Below, in pieces: positions 49,057 to 57,310 of a stretch of DNA of 64,000 bases (the first letter of the stretch is position 1; every line of letters starts with the position of its first letter). Made by a program: the position numbers and the translations under genes. Where the stretch lies: positions 1-64,000 of the forward strand of contig NZ_PDWL01000005.1 in the NCBI RefSeq assembly GCF_010093185.1, read 5' to 3'. This stretch comes from Pseudoxanthomonas jiangsuensis (GTDB lineage Bacteria > Pseudomonadota > Gammaproteobacteria > Xanthomonadales > Xanthomonadaceae). Below the pieces are notes generated by a model. It made no database searches. It had not been told where the DNA came from and worked only from the letters and a program-made list of their open reading frames with translations.

Positions 49057-51282
49057 TCAGGCCGCCTCGACCGACGGCTGCAGCCGGTCCACCACGCCCT
49101 GCATGGCGCTGTAGAAGGCGTCCTCCTCGCGGTGCAGGCGCAGCCGGCCCAGCCGGACCATGGCCGCCAGCTGCTCCGGCGAGGCCACGCAGAACCGGGC
49201 CCCGCGCCGGTTGACGAACATCCGCCGGCCCGAGATCGGGCTGACCCAGGCCAGCTTGCCCGGCTGGACCCGGCCGTCGCGGTCGACGAAATCCATCCAG
49301 GTGCCCAGCGCCAGGGCCTCGAAATACTCGGCCGTCTCGATGTCGTAGCCGATCGCCTCCGGGGCCTCGTCCGGCAAAGGCGAAGGCTCCTCCACGGTCG
49401 CGGCGGGCGGCGGCTCGGGGGCCGGCGGCAACTCCGGGGCGGCCCCCCCGTCGGCGGCCAGCACCCCGCGCAGCACGTCCTGGAGGGCGCCGGCGGCGGT
49501 CTCGGCCGACGCCGGCGGCAGCCCGGCCTCGGCATAGACCTTCTGCAGCTGCGGCCTCTGCGCTTCCAGCCAGGCCGCGTCGACGGCGCGGCCGGCGCGG
49601 GCGTCGGCATGGACCCGCAGCAGGCCGTCGGCCAGCTCCAGCGAAGCCTGCAGGGCTGGGCTGTCGCCCTCGCTGCGCAGCAGGATGCGTTCGAGCTGCT
49701 GGACCCAGGGCCGGCGCAGGAAGCCTTCGAGCACCGGCGGCAAGGGCCCTCCCTGCAGCCGCCGCTCCAGCTCGGCCGCGGCCCGGGTCCGCGAGGTGGA
49801 GCGCCGCTCCTCGGCCCGCTGCAGCTCGGCGGCGCGGCGCTCGGCGATCTCGACCCGGCGCCGGTACTGCTCGTAGTAGGCGCCGAACTCGGACTCGGCG
49901 GCCAGGAACACGCCCAGGTGCTCGTCGAAGTCCTGGACGATCCGGGTGGTGATCCCCTGGACCTGGGCCAGCAGCGCCAGTTCGGCCGCCGACTCGCCGG
50001 GGTTGCCGTCGCAGCCGTCGGCGAGCATGTTCAGCAGCCGCCGCACCGGGTGGCTGTCGCGCACGAACAGGCGCGGGTCCTGCAGGGCGACCTTGGCCAC
50101 CGGCACCAGCAGCTGGCCCAGCATCGGCCGGATCTCCGGCTGCAGCTGTGACTGGTCCAGCATCACCGCGAACAGCATCGCCACCAGGTCCAGGCTGTCC
50201 TCGTCGGCCGGGTCCAGGCGCACCGTGGCCGGATCGATGCCCAGCATCCCGGCGTGGGCCAGCACCTGCCCGTGCAGGCCGTTGGCCAGCGAGCCAGTGG
50301 CGTCGATGTCGTCGAAGCCGGCATGGGCTGTGGTCTGCAGCAGGGACAGCGCCGAGCGCAGCTCGCGCGGGGACAGGCTGCGGCGCGCACCGGCCGCCTC
50401 CAGCGGCCGCCAGCCGCCGCGCCCGCGGCGCGAGGCCTGCAGCAGCCGGCGCAGTTCCGGCGGCAGCAGCTCGCGTTCGTCGCGCGCGTGCACGTCCAGC
50501 GGGTTGGCCGCGGCGGCCGGGCCACCGTTGCCGCCCTGCCACTGGCTGAAGAAACGCCCGATCCAGTCCGGGCTTTCGGCCGCCGGGGTCTGGCCCGCCT
50601 GCGGGATCCCGCGCCGGCGCGCGCGCGGCTCGGGCAGGGCGATGTCGCGGGTGAGCGCGGCCAGGCGCTGCTCCAGCGCCTCGTAGCGGGCGCCGACCTT
50701 CTCCACCAGCACCGGCTCGCACAGCCGCACCGCGACCAGCTGGGCGCGCACGGCCAGGCACATGCCCGAGAACGCGGCGTACACCGCCGTACCCAGATGC
50801 TCGGGGCCGACCGGATTGCTGTCGCCGTCCAGGCGCAGGCCGCCGGCGATCCAGCCCAGGTAGCGGTCCAGGCGCATCAACTCCGGCCGCCACTGCTGCT
50901 GGATCGCGCCGGCCAGGTTGCGCACCGCCAGGCGCACTTCCAGTTCGCTCTCGGCCACCAGGGTCAGGTCGTTGCCGCGGGCCAGGGTGCGTTCGACCGA
51001 GAGCGGGCGGCCGGTCTCCAGCGCCTGCCAGGCCTTGGCCAGGTGGGCGCGGAAGCGGGCGATCAGCGGCTCGCGCTCGCGCCGCAGCTCCTGGATGGCG
51101 TCGAGGTAATCCTTCTGCAGGGCGGCCGGGGCGCCGTCGGCCAGGGCGAACAGCTGCGGCCCCAGGCCGTCCACGGCGCCGGCGAAATCGTCGGCCAGCG
51201 GCAGCAGGATCGCGTCCCGCACCTGGTTCAGCAGGTCGGTGTTGCGGCTGGCCAGGTCGTCGGCGAAGGGGGGGGACTGCAT
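49057..51282 (-). CDS. DUF1631 protein (upstream paralogue)
   Basis: A 741-residue paralogue of the protein at 46518-48908, with the same layout but a shorter linker (about residues 225-275). Shared features include the N-terminal LAVRNLA and GPEHLGTAVY segments, the FVNRRGARFCVASPEQLA region and the C-terminal DAFYSAMQGVVDRL ending. The start ATG (51280-51282) is followed within the third to fifth codons by a run of eight C. No known function; the C-terminal domain and its conserved arginines suggest, only by inference, a nucleotide-second-messenger-binding role. Confidence 0.85.
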   Translation of the reverse strand: MQSPPFADDLASRNTDLLNQVRDAILLPLADDFAGAVDGLGPQLFALADGAPAALQKDYLDAIQELRREREPLIARFRAHLAKAWQALETGRPLSVERTLARGNDLTLVAESELEVRLAVRNLAGAIQQQWRPELMRLDRYLGWIAGGLRLDGDSNPVGPEHLGTAVYAAFSGMCLAVRAQLVAVRLCEPVLVEKVGARYEALEQRLAALTRDIALPEPRARRRGIPQAGQTPAAESPDWIGRFFSQWQGGNGGPAAAANPLDVHARDERELLPPELRRLLQASRRGRGGWRPLEAAGARRSLSPRELRSALSLLQTTAHAGFDDIDATGSLANGLHGQVLAHAGMLGIDPATVRLDPADEDSLDLVAMLFAVMLDQSQLQPEIRPMLGQLLVPVAKVALQDPRLFVRDSHPVRRLLNMLADGCDGNPGESAAELALLAQVQGITTRIVQDFDEHLGVFLAAESEFGAYYEQYRRRVEIAERRAAELQRAEERRSTSRTRAAAELERRLQGGPLPPVLEGFLRRPWVQQLERILLRSEGDSPALQASLELADGLLRVHADARAGRAVDAAWLEAQRPQLQKVYAEAGLPPASAETAAGALQDVLRGVLAADGGAAPELPPAPEPPPAATVEEPSPLPDEAPEAIGYDIETAEYFEALALGTWMDFVDRDGRVQPGKLAWVSPISGRRMFVNRRGARFCVASPEQLAAMVRLGRLRLHREEDAFYSAMQGVVDRLQPSVEAA

Positions 51283-51437
51283 CGGCCTCTAATACTGGGG
51301 CTGACGGGTGGACGCGCGGGTGAATGACGTGCAGGCCACCTCGCCCCGGGCGCACCCACCGCGAGGCCCGCCCGGAGGGGCGCCTATACTTCTCCAGTCA
51401 TCGGCCCGTTCCGGCCGAGCTTGAGCGTTTTGGGATT

Positions 51438-52013
51438 ATGCACACAGTTTCGGCCCTGCGAACCCTCGACCTGCGGCGCTCGGTGCCGTCCATGCAACTG
51501 GGCGAACCGGGCCCGGACGAGGCCACCGTGCTGCGCATGCTGGCGTCGGCCGTGCGCGTGCCCGACCACGGCAAGCTGGTGCCGTTCCGGTTCCTGCGCA
51601 TCGCCGGCGACGCCCGCCACGCGCTCGGCGAGTTCCTGGCCGGACGCGCCCTGCAGCGCGACCCGCAGGCCCCGCCGCAGGCGGTGGAGAAGGACCGCCG
51701 GCGCTTCTCCCACGCGCCGCTGGTGATCGCGGTGGTCGCGCGCCTGCAGGCCGGGCACAAGGTGCCCGAGCAGGAGCAGCTGCTGACCGCCGGCTGCGTC
51801 TGCTTCGCCCTGCTCCAGGCCGCGCAGGGGCTGGGCTTCGGCGCGCAGTGGCTGACCGCGTGGATGGCCTACGACCCTGAGGTGGCGCGGGTGCTCGGCC
51901 TGGGCGAGGGCGAGCGGATCGCCGGCTTCATCCACATCGGCACCCCTTCGCAGGAAGCGCCCGAGCGCGAGCGTCCGGATCCGCGCGCACTGCTCTCGGA
52001 CTGGACGCCGTGA
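51438..52013 (+). CDS. nitroreductase family FMN enzyme
   Basis: A 191-residue FMN-dependent oxidoreductase of the nitroreductase family. The ATG at 51438 is chosen because the in-frame upstream part looks non-coding. The segments RRSVPSMQLGEPGPDE near the N-terminus and QGLGFGAQWLTAWMAYDPEV in the middle fit the YdjA/small nitroreductase type. Substrates cannot be told. Its TGA stop overlaps the GTG of the exonuclease gene (GTGA), so they are probably translated together. Confidence 0.87.
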   Translation: MHTVSALRTLDLRRSVPSMQLGEPGPDEATVLRMLASAVRVPDHGKLVPFRFLRIAGDARHALGEFLAGRALQRDPQAPPQAVEKDRRRFSHAPLVIAVVARLQAGHKVPEQEQLLTAGCVCFALLQAAQGLGFGAQWLTAWMAYDPEVARVLGLGEGERIAGFIHIGTPSQEAPERERPDPRALLSDWTP

Positions 52014-52981
52014 CCGGCCTGGGGGCCGCCGTCCCCGGCGCGGAAGCGGTGGGCCCGCCCGCTCCGCCCGCCTCGGCCGCACCGCCATCTCCACTGCACC
52101 TGGTCGATGCCAGCCTGTACGTGTTCCGGGCCTGGCATTCGATGCCCGACGAGTTCCGCGACGCCCACGGCTGGCCGACCAACGCCGTGCACGGCTTCGC
52201 CCGCTTCCTGCTCGACCTGCTCGAACGCGAGCGCCCGCGGCACATCGCCATCGCCTTCGACGAGGCCCTGGACAGCTGCTTCCGGCACCGGATCTACCCG
52301 GCCTACAAGGCCAACCGCGAGCCGGCGCCGGAGGAACTGCGCCGCCAGTTCGCCCACTGCAAGGCCTTATGCGCCGCACTGGGCCTGGAAGTGCTGGCCC
52401 ACCACGAATACGAGGCCGACGACCTGATCGGCACCGCCCTGCAGCGCGCCCGCCCGGCCGGCTTCCGCGGGATCATCGTCTCGGCCGACAAGGACCTGTC
52501 GCAGCTGCTGGACGGGCACGACGAGCAATGGGACTACGCCCGCAACCAACGCTGGGGCGCGGCCGGGGTCAAGGCCCGGCACGGCGTGCACGCGCACCAG
52601 ATCGCCGACTACCTGGCCCTGACCGGCGACGCGGTCGACAACATCCCCGGCGTCGGCGGGGTCGGGGCCAAGACCGCGGCGGTGCTGCTGGCCCACTTCG
52701 GCAGCCTGGATACCCTGCTGGCGCGGGTGGACGAGGTCGCCTTCCTGCGCCTGCGCGGCGCCGCCCAGGTGGCCGTGCGGCTGCGCGAACAGCGCGAGCA
52801 CGCCCTGCTCTGGCGGCAGCTGACTACCATCGCCTGCGATGCCCCGCTGGGCTACGACGGCGCCGCCGCCGCGCGCGGCCAGGCCGACCCGGAGATGCTC
52901 GACGCGCTGGTGGCCAGCCTGCGTTTCGGACCAATGACCCGGCGCCGGCTGCGGGCAGCGGCCGGGCTGGGGCAGGAATAG
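52010..52981 (+). CDS. 5'-3' exonuclease (Xni/flap-nuclease-like)
   Basis: A 323-residue protein of the PIN/5'-3' exonuclease fold that forms the N-terminal part of DNA polymerase I and the stand-alone Xni (exonuclease IX). DASLYVFRAWHSMP, a cluster of acidic residues (DDLIG and SADKDLSQLL) and the helix-hairpin-helix-like DNIPGVGGVGAKTAAVLL are all visible. A proline/alanine-rich N-terminal extension of about 27 residues is not part of the domain, so a later start is possible; the GTG at 52010 overlaps the upstream stop. Confidence 0.88.
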   Translation: MTGLGAAVPGAEAVGPPAPPASAAPPSPLHLVDASLYVFRAWHSMPDEFRDAHGWPTNAVHGFARFLLDLLERERPRHIAIAFDEALDSCFRHRIYPAYKANREPAPEELRRQFAHCKALCAALGLEVLAHHEYEADDLIGTALQRARPAGFRGIIVSADKDLSQLLDGHDEQWDYARNQRWGAAGVKARHGVHAHQIADYLALTGDAVDNIPGVGGVGAKTAAVLLAHFGSLDTLLARVDEVAFLRLRGAAQVAVRLREQREHALLWRQLTTIACDAPLGYDGAAAARGQADPEMLDALVASLRFGPMTRRRLRAAAGLGQE

Positions 52982-53020
52982 GCGTTCCCCGCCGGCACGT
53001 TTCCCGCTTAGCATCGGCGC

Positions 53021-53581
53021 ATGGACACTCCTCCCGACACGGACGCGCCGCGCGTCGTCTACGAAGGCCGCTACCAGCGCATGGTCGTGCGCGGCAGCTG
53101 GGAATACTCCGAGCGCACCCATCCCGGCGGCCTGGCCGCGATCATCATCGCCGTCACCCCCGACGACGAAGTGCTGTTCGTCGAGCAGTTCCGGATCCCG
53201 CTGCAGGCGCGCACGATCGAGATGCCGGCCGGCCTGGTCGGCGACGTGCATGCCGGCGAGTCGATCGAGGAATCCTCGATCCGCGAGCTGGAAGAGGAGA
53301 CCGGCTGGACCGCCGAGCGGGCCGAAGTGCTGATGACCGGCCCGACCTCCTCCGGCGCCAGCAGCGAGAAGATCGCCTTCGTCCGCGCCACCGGCCTGCG
53401 CAAGGTCGGCGCCGGCGGCGGCGACGCCAGCGAGGACATCACCGTGCACGCGGTGCCGCGTGCGCAGGCCGCCGCCTGGCTGGCGCGCAAGCTGGAGCAG
53501 GGCTACGAACTGGACGCCAAGCTCTGGGCCGGCCTGTGGATGATCGACCACAACCTGGACGGCAGCCCGCGTGCGCCCTGA
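53021..53581 (+). CDS. nudF: Nudix hydrolase, ADP-ribose pyrophosphatase type
   Basis: A 186-residue Nudix enzyme that probably cleaves ADP-ribose to AMP and ribose 5-phosphate. The Nudix box matches G-x5-E-x7-REUXEEXGU exactly: Gly74, Glu80, Arg88-Glu89-Leu90, Glu92-Glu93, Gly95-Trp96. The preceding EMPAGLV and following PTSSGASSEK segments are typical of the ADP-ribose group. It overlaps the N-formylglutamate amidohydrolase gene by 11 bases. Confidence 0.9.
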   Translation: MDTPPDTDAPRVVYEGRYQRMVVRGSWEYSERTHPGGLAAIIIAVTPDDEVLFVEQFRIPLQARTIEMPAGLVGDVHAGESIEESSIRELEEETGWTAERAEVLMTGPTSSGASSEKIAFVRATGLRKVGAGGGDASEDITVHAVPRAQAAAWLARKLEQGYELDAKLWAGLWMIDHNLDGSPRAP

Positions 53582-54353
53582 GCCCGAGGTCCCCGGCCTG
53601 CTGCAGGCCGGCGATCCGCCGCCATTCGAGCTGCTCAACCCGCACGGCGCCTCGCCCTGGCTGTTCACCGCCGACCATGCCGGCCAGGCTGTGCCGCGCG
53701 CGCTCGGCGACCTCGGCCTGGCGCCGGGCGAGATCGACCGCCACATCGGCTGGGACATCGGCATCGCCGGCGTCGCCCGGCGGCTGGCGGCCGAACTGGA
53801 CGCCTGGACGATCCTGCAGACCTATTCGCGACTGGTGGTCGACTGCAACCGGCCGCTGGAATCGCCGACCCTGATCGTCGCGACCAGCGACGGCACCGCG
53901 GTCCCGGCCAACGCCGCGCTGCCGCCCCAGGCCCGCGCCGCGCGCGTGCTGGACATCTTCCTGCCCTACCACGCCAGGATCGTCCAGGCCCTGGATCTGC
54001 GCCAGGCGCACGGGCGCCCGACCCTGCTGGTCACCCTGCACAGCTTCACCCCGGCGATGGCCGGCATGGCGCGGCCCTGGCACTGCGGCGTGCTCTACCA
54101 CCGCGACGCCCGCCTGGCGCATGCCTTGCGCGACGCCCTGCAGGCCGAGGGCGACCTGGTGGTGGGCGACAACCAGCCCTACTCGGTCAGCGACAGCAGC
54201 GACTACGCGATCCCGGTCCACGGCGAGGGCCGCGGCCTGCCGCACGTGGAGATCGAGATCCGCCAGGACCTGATCGCCGACGCCGACGGCCAGGCGGCCT
54301 GGGCGCAGCGCCTGGCGCGGCTGTTCCGGGCCTTGCAGCCGCGGTTCGTCTGA
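53571..54353 (+). CDS. N-formylglutamate amidohydrolase family protein
   Basis: A 260-residue hydrolase of the FGase family (HutG type), which in histidine degradation releases formate from N-formylglutamate. The GTG start at 53571 lies in the end of the Nudix gene. The motifs LFTADHAGQAVPRAL, HIGWDIG and VTLHSFTPAMAG, which supply metal ligands in the family, are present. No other hut gene is in the window, so the real substrate may be different. Confidence 0.88.
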   Translation: MRPEPEVPGLLQAGDPPPFELLNPHGASPWLFTADHAGQAVPRALGDLGLAPGEIDRHIGWDIGIAGVARRLAAELDAWTILQTYSRLVVDCNRPLESPTLIVATSDGTAVPANAALPPQARAARVLDIFLPYHARIVQALDLRQAHGRPTLLVTLHSFTPAMAGMARPWHCGVLYHRDARLAHALRDALQAEGDLVVGDNQPYSVSDSSDYAIPVHGEGRGLPHVEIEIRQDLIADADGQAAWAQRLARLFRALQPRFV

Positions 54354-54469
54354 ACCGGCGGCCAACAACGGCCGCAGCCCCGTGGAAATCGGTTACATGC
54401 GGGCTCGTCCTGCGGCGGCCCGATCCGGCATACTCGGCCGGCTCCCGTCTTCATCCCCCGATCGACACG

Positions 54470-55141
54470 ATGCCCGGTTTCCGTTCGACCTCCGCGTTCC
54501 TGGCCGTGCTGGCCGCCGGCCTGACCGGCTGCGGCATGCACCGCGACATCCCGGACCGCGCCGCCTTCGAAGCGTTCGATTCCTCCAGCACCTATTCGCG
54601 CAGCTTCGACCATTCCCCGGCCCAGACCTGCGAGGCCGCGCGCCGGGCCCTGCTCAGCCAGGGCTTCGTGGTCGGCCGCGCCGAGGCCGACATCGTCGAG
54701 GCACGCAAGTACTTCCAGCAGGACGAGAGCCACGAGCAGGTCGAGTTCCGCGCGGTGTGCATGCCGCAGCTGCGCGGCGATCAGCAGACGGTGGTGTTCG
54801 TCAACGCGGTCCAGGACCGCTACGCGCTGCGCAAGAGCAACACCTCGGCCAGCCTGGGCGTGAGTGCGCTGGGCTCGGTGTCGCTGCCGATCGGCTCCAG
54901 CGAGGACTCGCTGGTCAAGGTCGCCAGCGAGACCCTGCAGGACGACACCTTCTACAAGCGCTTCTTCGCCGTGCTCGAGCGTTTCCTGCCCGAGCACGCC
55001 GAGCGGCCCGCGCCGCGGACCGCGGCGACCCAGCCGGCGCTGTTCCCGATGCCGCAGTACCCGCAGCCGCAGCCGGCCGAACTGGCACCGGAGCCGGCGC
55101 CCGCGGCCACCGAGGCGCTGCCCGCGCCGCCGCCGTTGTAG
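54470..55141 (+). CDS. DUF2242 lipoprotein
   Basis: A 223-residue lipoprotein: the signal peptide with lipobox LTGC (Cys21), then a domain of about 155 residues with the DUF2242 pattern (SRSFDHSPAQTCEAARRALLSQGF and QDDTFYKRFFAVLERFL), and a Pro/Ala-rich C-terminal tail of 45 residues. Function is unknown. Its TAG stop lies inside the left arm of a 27-bp inverted repeat. Confidence 0.85.
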   Translation: MPGFRSTSAFLAVLAAGLTGCGMHRDIPDRAAFEAFDSSSTYSRSFDHSPAQTCEAARRALLSQGFVVGRAEADIVEARKYFQQDESHEQVEFRAVCMPQLRGDQQTVVFVNAVQDRYALRKSNTSASLGVSALGSVSLPIGSSEDSLVKVASETLQDDTFYKRFFAVLERFLPEHAERPAPRTAATQPALFPMPQYPQPQPAELAPEPAPAATEALPAPPPL

Positions 55142-55163
55142 GAGCCGGTCTTGCCGGCGACCG
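55137..55163 (+). repeat. REP-like element, left arm of a 27-bp inverted pair
   Basis: The 27 bases starting TGTAGGAGCCGG are repeated perfectly in inverse orientation at 55217-55243. Each arm also holds its own small palindrome (GCCGG..CCGGC), the form of the REP elements of Xanthomonadaceae and relatives. The TAG stop of the DUF2242 gene (55139-55141) is part of this arm. Confidence 0.85.
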
Positions 55164-55216
55164 TAGAGGCGGACGGATCACTGGCACCCGGTTGCACGCA
55201 GACGCATCCACCATGG

Positions 55217-55243
55217 CGGTCGCCGGCAAGACCGGCTCCTACA
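55217..55243 (-). repeat. REP-like element, right arm of a 27-bp inverted pair
   Basis: Exact inverse copy of 55137-55163. The TAG stop codon of the proline iminopeptidase gene (55239-55241 on the minus strand) lies in the arm at the same place as the DUF2242 stop in the left arm. The pair and the 53 bases between could form a large bidirectional stem-loop that ends both messages. Confidence 0.85.
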
Positions 55244-56180
55244 CGAAGGCGTCGGTCGCCCGCACCAGCGCGTCCACGTTCTCGGCCTCGAACGCCGAAT
55301 GGCCCGAGGCCGGGGTGATCTCGAGCGTGGCCTTCGGCCAGGCCTTGTGCAGCTCCCAGGCGTTCTGCAAAGGGCAGACCACGTCGTAGCGGCCGTGCAC
55401 GATCACCCCGGGGATGGCGGCGATGCGGTGGACGTCGCGCAGCAGCTGGTCCTCGACCTCGAAGAAGCCACCGTTGACGAAGTAGTGGTTCTCGATCCGG
55501 GCGAAGGCCAGGGCGAACTGCGGGTCCTGGTGGCTGCTGACGAAGTCCTGGTCGACGTGCAGGAAGCTGGTCGCGCCCTCCCACACGCTCCAGGCGCGGG
55601 CGGCGTCCAGGCGGGTGGCCTCGTCGTCGCTGGTCAGGCGGCGGTGGAAGGCGGAGATCAGGTCGTGGCGCTCGACCGGCGGGATCGCGCCGATGTAGTG
55701 CTCCCAGGCGTCGGGGAACAGGCGGCTGGCGCCTTCCTGGTAGAACCATTCCAGTTCCCAGCGGCGGAGCATGAAGATGCCGCGCAGGACCAGTTCGGTG
55801 ACGCGCTGCGGGTGGGTTTCGGCGTAGGCCAGGGCGAGCGTGGAGCCCCAGCTGCCGCCGAACACCTGCCAGGCGTCGATGCCGAGCTTTTCGCGCAGCT
55901 TCTCGATGTCGGCGACCAGGTCCCAGGTGGTGTTGTCGACCAGGTCGGCATGCGGGGTGGAGCGGCCGGAGCCACGCTGGTCGAACAGGACGATGCGGTA
56001 CTTCGCCGGGTCGTGGAAACGACGCATCTTCGGGCTGCAGCCGCCGCCGGGACCGCCGTGCAGCAGCACCACCGGCTTGCCCTGCGGGTTGCCGCACTGT
56101 TCGTAGTACAGGGCGTGGCGGTCGTCGACCTGCAGGATGCCGGTGTCGAACGGTTCGATCTCGGGATACAGCGTGCGCAT
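55239..56180 (-). CDS. pip: proline iminopeptidase
   Basis: Alpha/beta-hydrolase that removes N-terminal proline from peptides, 313 residues from the ATG at 56178-56180. The oxyanion loop HGGPGG (41-46), the nucleophile elbow GGSWGS with Ser110, and the C-terminal PASGHSAFE with the catalytic histidine are present; this is the classic Xanthomonas type, for which a crystal structure is known. Its stop codon is in a REP-like arm, convergent with the DUF2242 gene. Confidence 0.95.
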   Translation of the reverse strand: MRTLYPEIEPFDTGILQVDDRHALYYEQCGNPQGKPVVLLHGGPGGGCSPKMRRFHDPAKYRIVLFDQRGSGRSTPHADLVDNTTWDLVADIEKLREKLGIDAWQVFGGSWGSTLALAYAETHPQRVTELVLRGIFMLRRWELEWFYQEGASRLFPDAWEHYIGAIPPVERHDLISAFHRRLTSDDEATRLDAARAWSVWEGATSFLHVDQDFVSSHQDPQFALAFARIENHYFVNGGFFEVEDQLLRDVHRIAAIPGVIVHGRYDVVCPLQNAWELHKAWPKATLEITPASGHSAFEAENVDALVRATDAFV

Positions 56181-56271
56181 GCGGGGGTTCCTGCGAAACG
56201 GTGCGGGCATTGTATCGGGCGCGGAATATGGCCCGGCCCGGCAAACGGGTCATCCGGCGGGTGGCGACGAC

Positions 56272-57117
56272 CTACACGGGACGGCGGCCGAGGGTGACGC
56301 GGTCGCGCCGCTCCAGGTCGGGCACGGTCCCGACTTCGGCGAAGCCGTTGTCCCGCAACAGCGCGCGCACCGCCGCGCCCTGGTCCAGTCCGTGCTCCAG
56401 CAGCAGCCAGCCGCCGGGCACCAGGTGCGTGGGCGCCGCGGCCACGATCGTGCGGATCGCATCCAGGCCGTCGGGCCCGGATGCCAGCGCGCGCGCCGGC
56501 TCGTGGCGCAGGTCGCCCTGGGCCAGGTGCGGGTCGCCTTCGGCGATGTAGGGCGGGTTGCTGGCGATCAGGTCGAAACGGTCGCCGCCCAGGGCCTGGC
56601 ACCAGTCGCCGCGGCGGAACCAGACGTTGTCCAGGCCGGCGGCCTGGGCGTTGGCCACCGCCACCGCCAGGGTGGCCTTGGCCACGTCGGTGGCCACCAC
56701 CGCAGCCAGCGGCCGCTCGCTGGCGATGGCCAGGGCGATGGCGCCGCTACCGGTGCCCAGGTCGGCCACGCGTGCCGGCTCCTGCGGATCGAGCCGGGCC
56801 AGGGCCAGTTCGACCAGCAGTTCGGTCTCCGGGCGCGGGATCAGGGTGTCGGGACCGACCTGCAGGTCCAGGGTCCAGAAGCCGCGGCGGCCGGTCAGGT
56901 AGGCGACCGGCTCGCCGCCGGCGCGACGCTCGACCAGGGCGCGCACGGCAGCGGCCTCGGCGGCGGCCACCGGGTCGGTGGCGTGCGCGAACAGCCAGGC
57001 GCGGTCGCGGCCGAGGGCATGCGCCAGCAAGGGTTCGGCGTCCTCGCGGCCGATCCGGGCGGCGGCTTCGCGCAGCAGCTGGTCGACGCGCGGCGATTCA
57101 GGAGGGGGGGCATTCAT
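56272..57117 (-). CDS. prmC: protein-(glutamine-N5) methyltransferase for release factors
   Basis: Methylates the GGQ glutamine of RF1 and RF2. The ATG at 57115-57117 gives 281 residues. The SAM-binding [16 protein letters not shown] segment and the substrate-binding NPPY motif are present. It is apart from prfA (27355), though the two are often neighbours in proteobacteria. It diverges from ahpC with a 193-base gap that holds an OxyR-like site. A run of seven C sits in codons 3-6. Confidence 0.95.
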   Translation of the reverse strand: MNAPPPESPRVDQLLREAAARIGREDAEPLLAHALGRDRAWLFAHATDPVAAAEAAAVRALVERRAGGEPVAYLTGRRGFWTLDLQVGPDTLIPRPETELLVELALARLDPQEPARVADLGTGSGAIALAIASERPLAAVVATDVAKATLAVAVANAQAAGLDNVWFRRGDWCQALGGDRFDLIASNPPYIAEGDPHLAQGDLRHEPARALASGPDGLDAIRTIVAAAPTHLVPGGWLLLEHGLDQGAAVRALLRDNGFAEVGTVPDLERRDRVTLGRRPV

Positions 57118-57204
57118 GGCGACAACGATGGGCCATGGATATGGATCTGCCAATGTCGGTCGGGTCCGCGCGGCAACGCACCAAAGAAGCAACAGTGAAA
57201 TCCG

Positions 57205-57241
57205 ATAGACAATAACTATCTATTCAATGCCATCAATCGAT
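57205..57241 (+). promoter_or_regulatory. OxyR-binding site upstream of ahpC
   Basis: ATAG-N7-CTAT-N7-ATGC-N7-CGAT, which fits the OxyR consensus ATAG-N7-CTAT-N7-ATAG-N7-CTAT with exact spacing; the first half is perfect and the second has two of four and three of four bases. It ends immediately upstream of the -35 box of the ahpC promoter, where OxyR normally contacts RNA polymerase. The oxyR gene itself is at 59779. Confidence 0.75.
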
Positions 57242-57270
57242 TTGATCTGTCTATCACTCCGGCCTAGCAT
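57242..57270 (+). promoter_or_regulatory. ahpC promoter
   Basis: TTGATC (57242-57247) and TAGCAT (57265-57270) are separated by 17 bases, both close to sigma-70 boxes, about 40 bases before the ahpC ATG and directly downstream of the OxyR-like site. Confidence 0.65.
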
Positions 57271-57310
57271 GGCCGCCATCCCCTCCACCCACCCCTAGAA
57301 GGACCGACCC

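Noticed and set aside
51283..51437. Possible longer nitroreductase start in the DUF1631-nitroreductase gap
   Set aside because: The residues encoded before 51438 look like non-coding GC-rich sequence; family similarity begins after the ATG at 51438.
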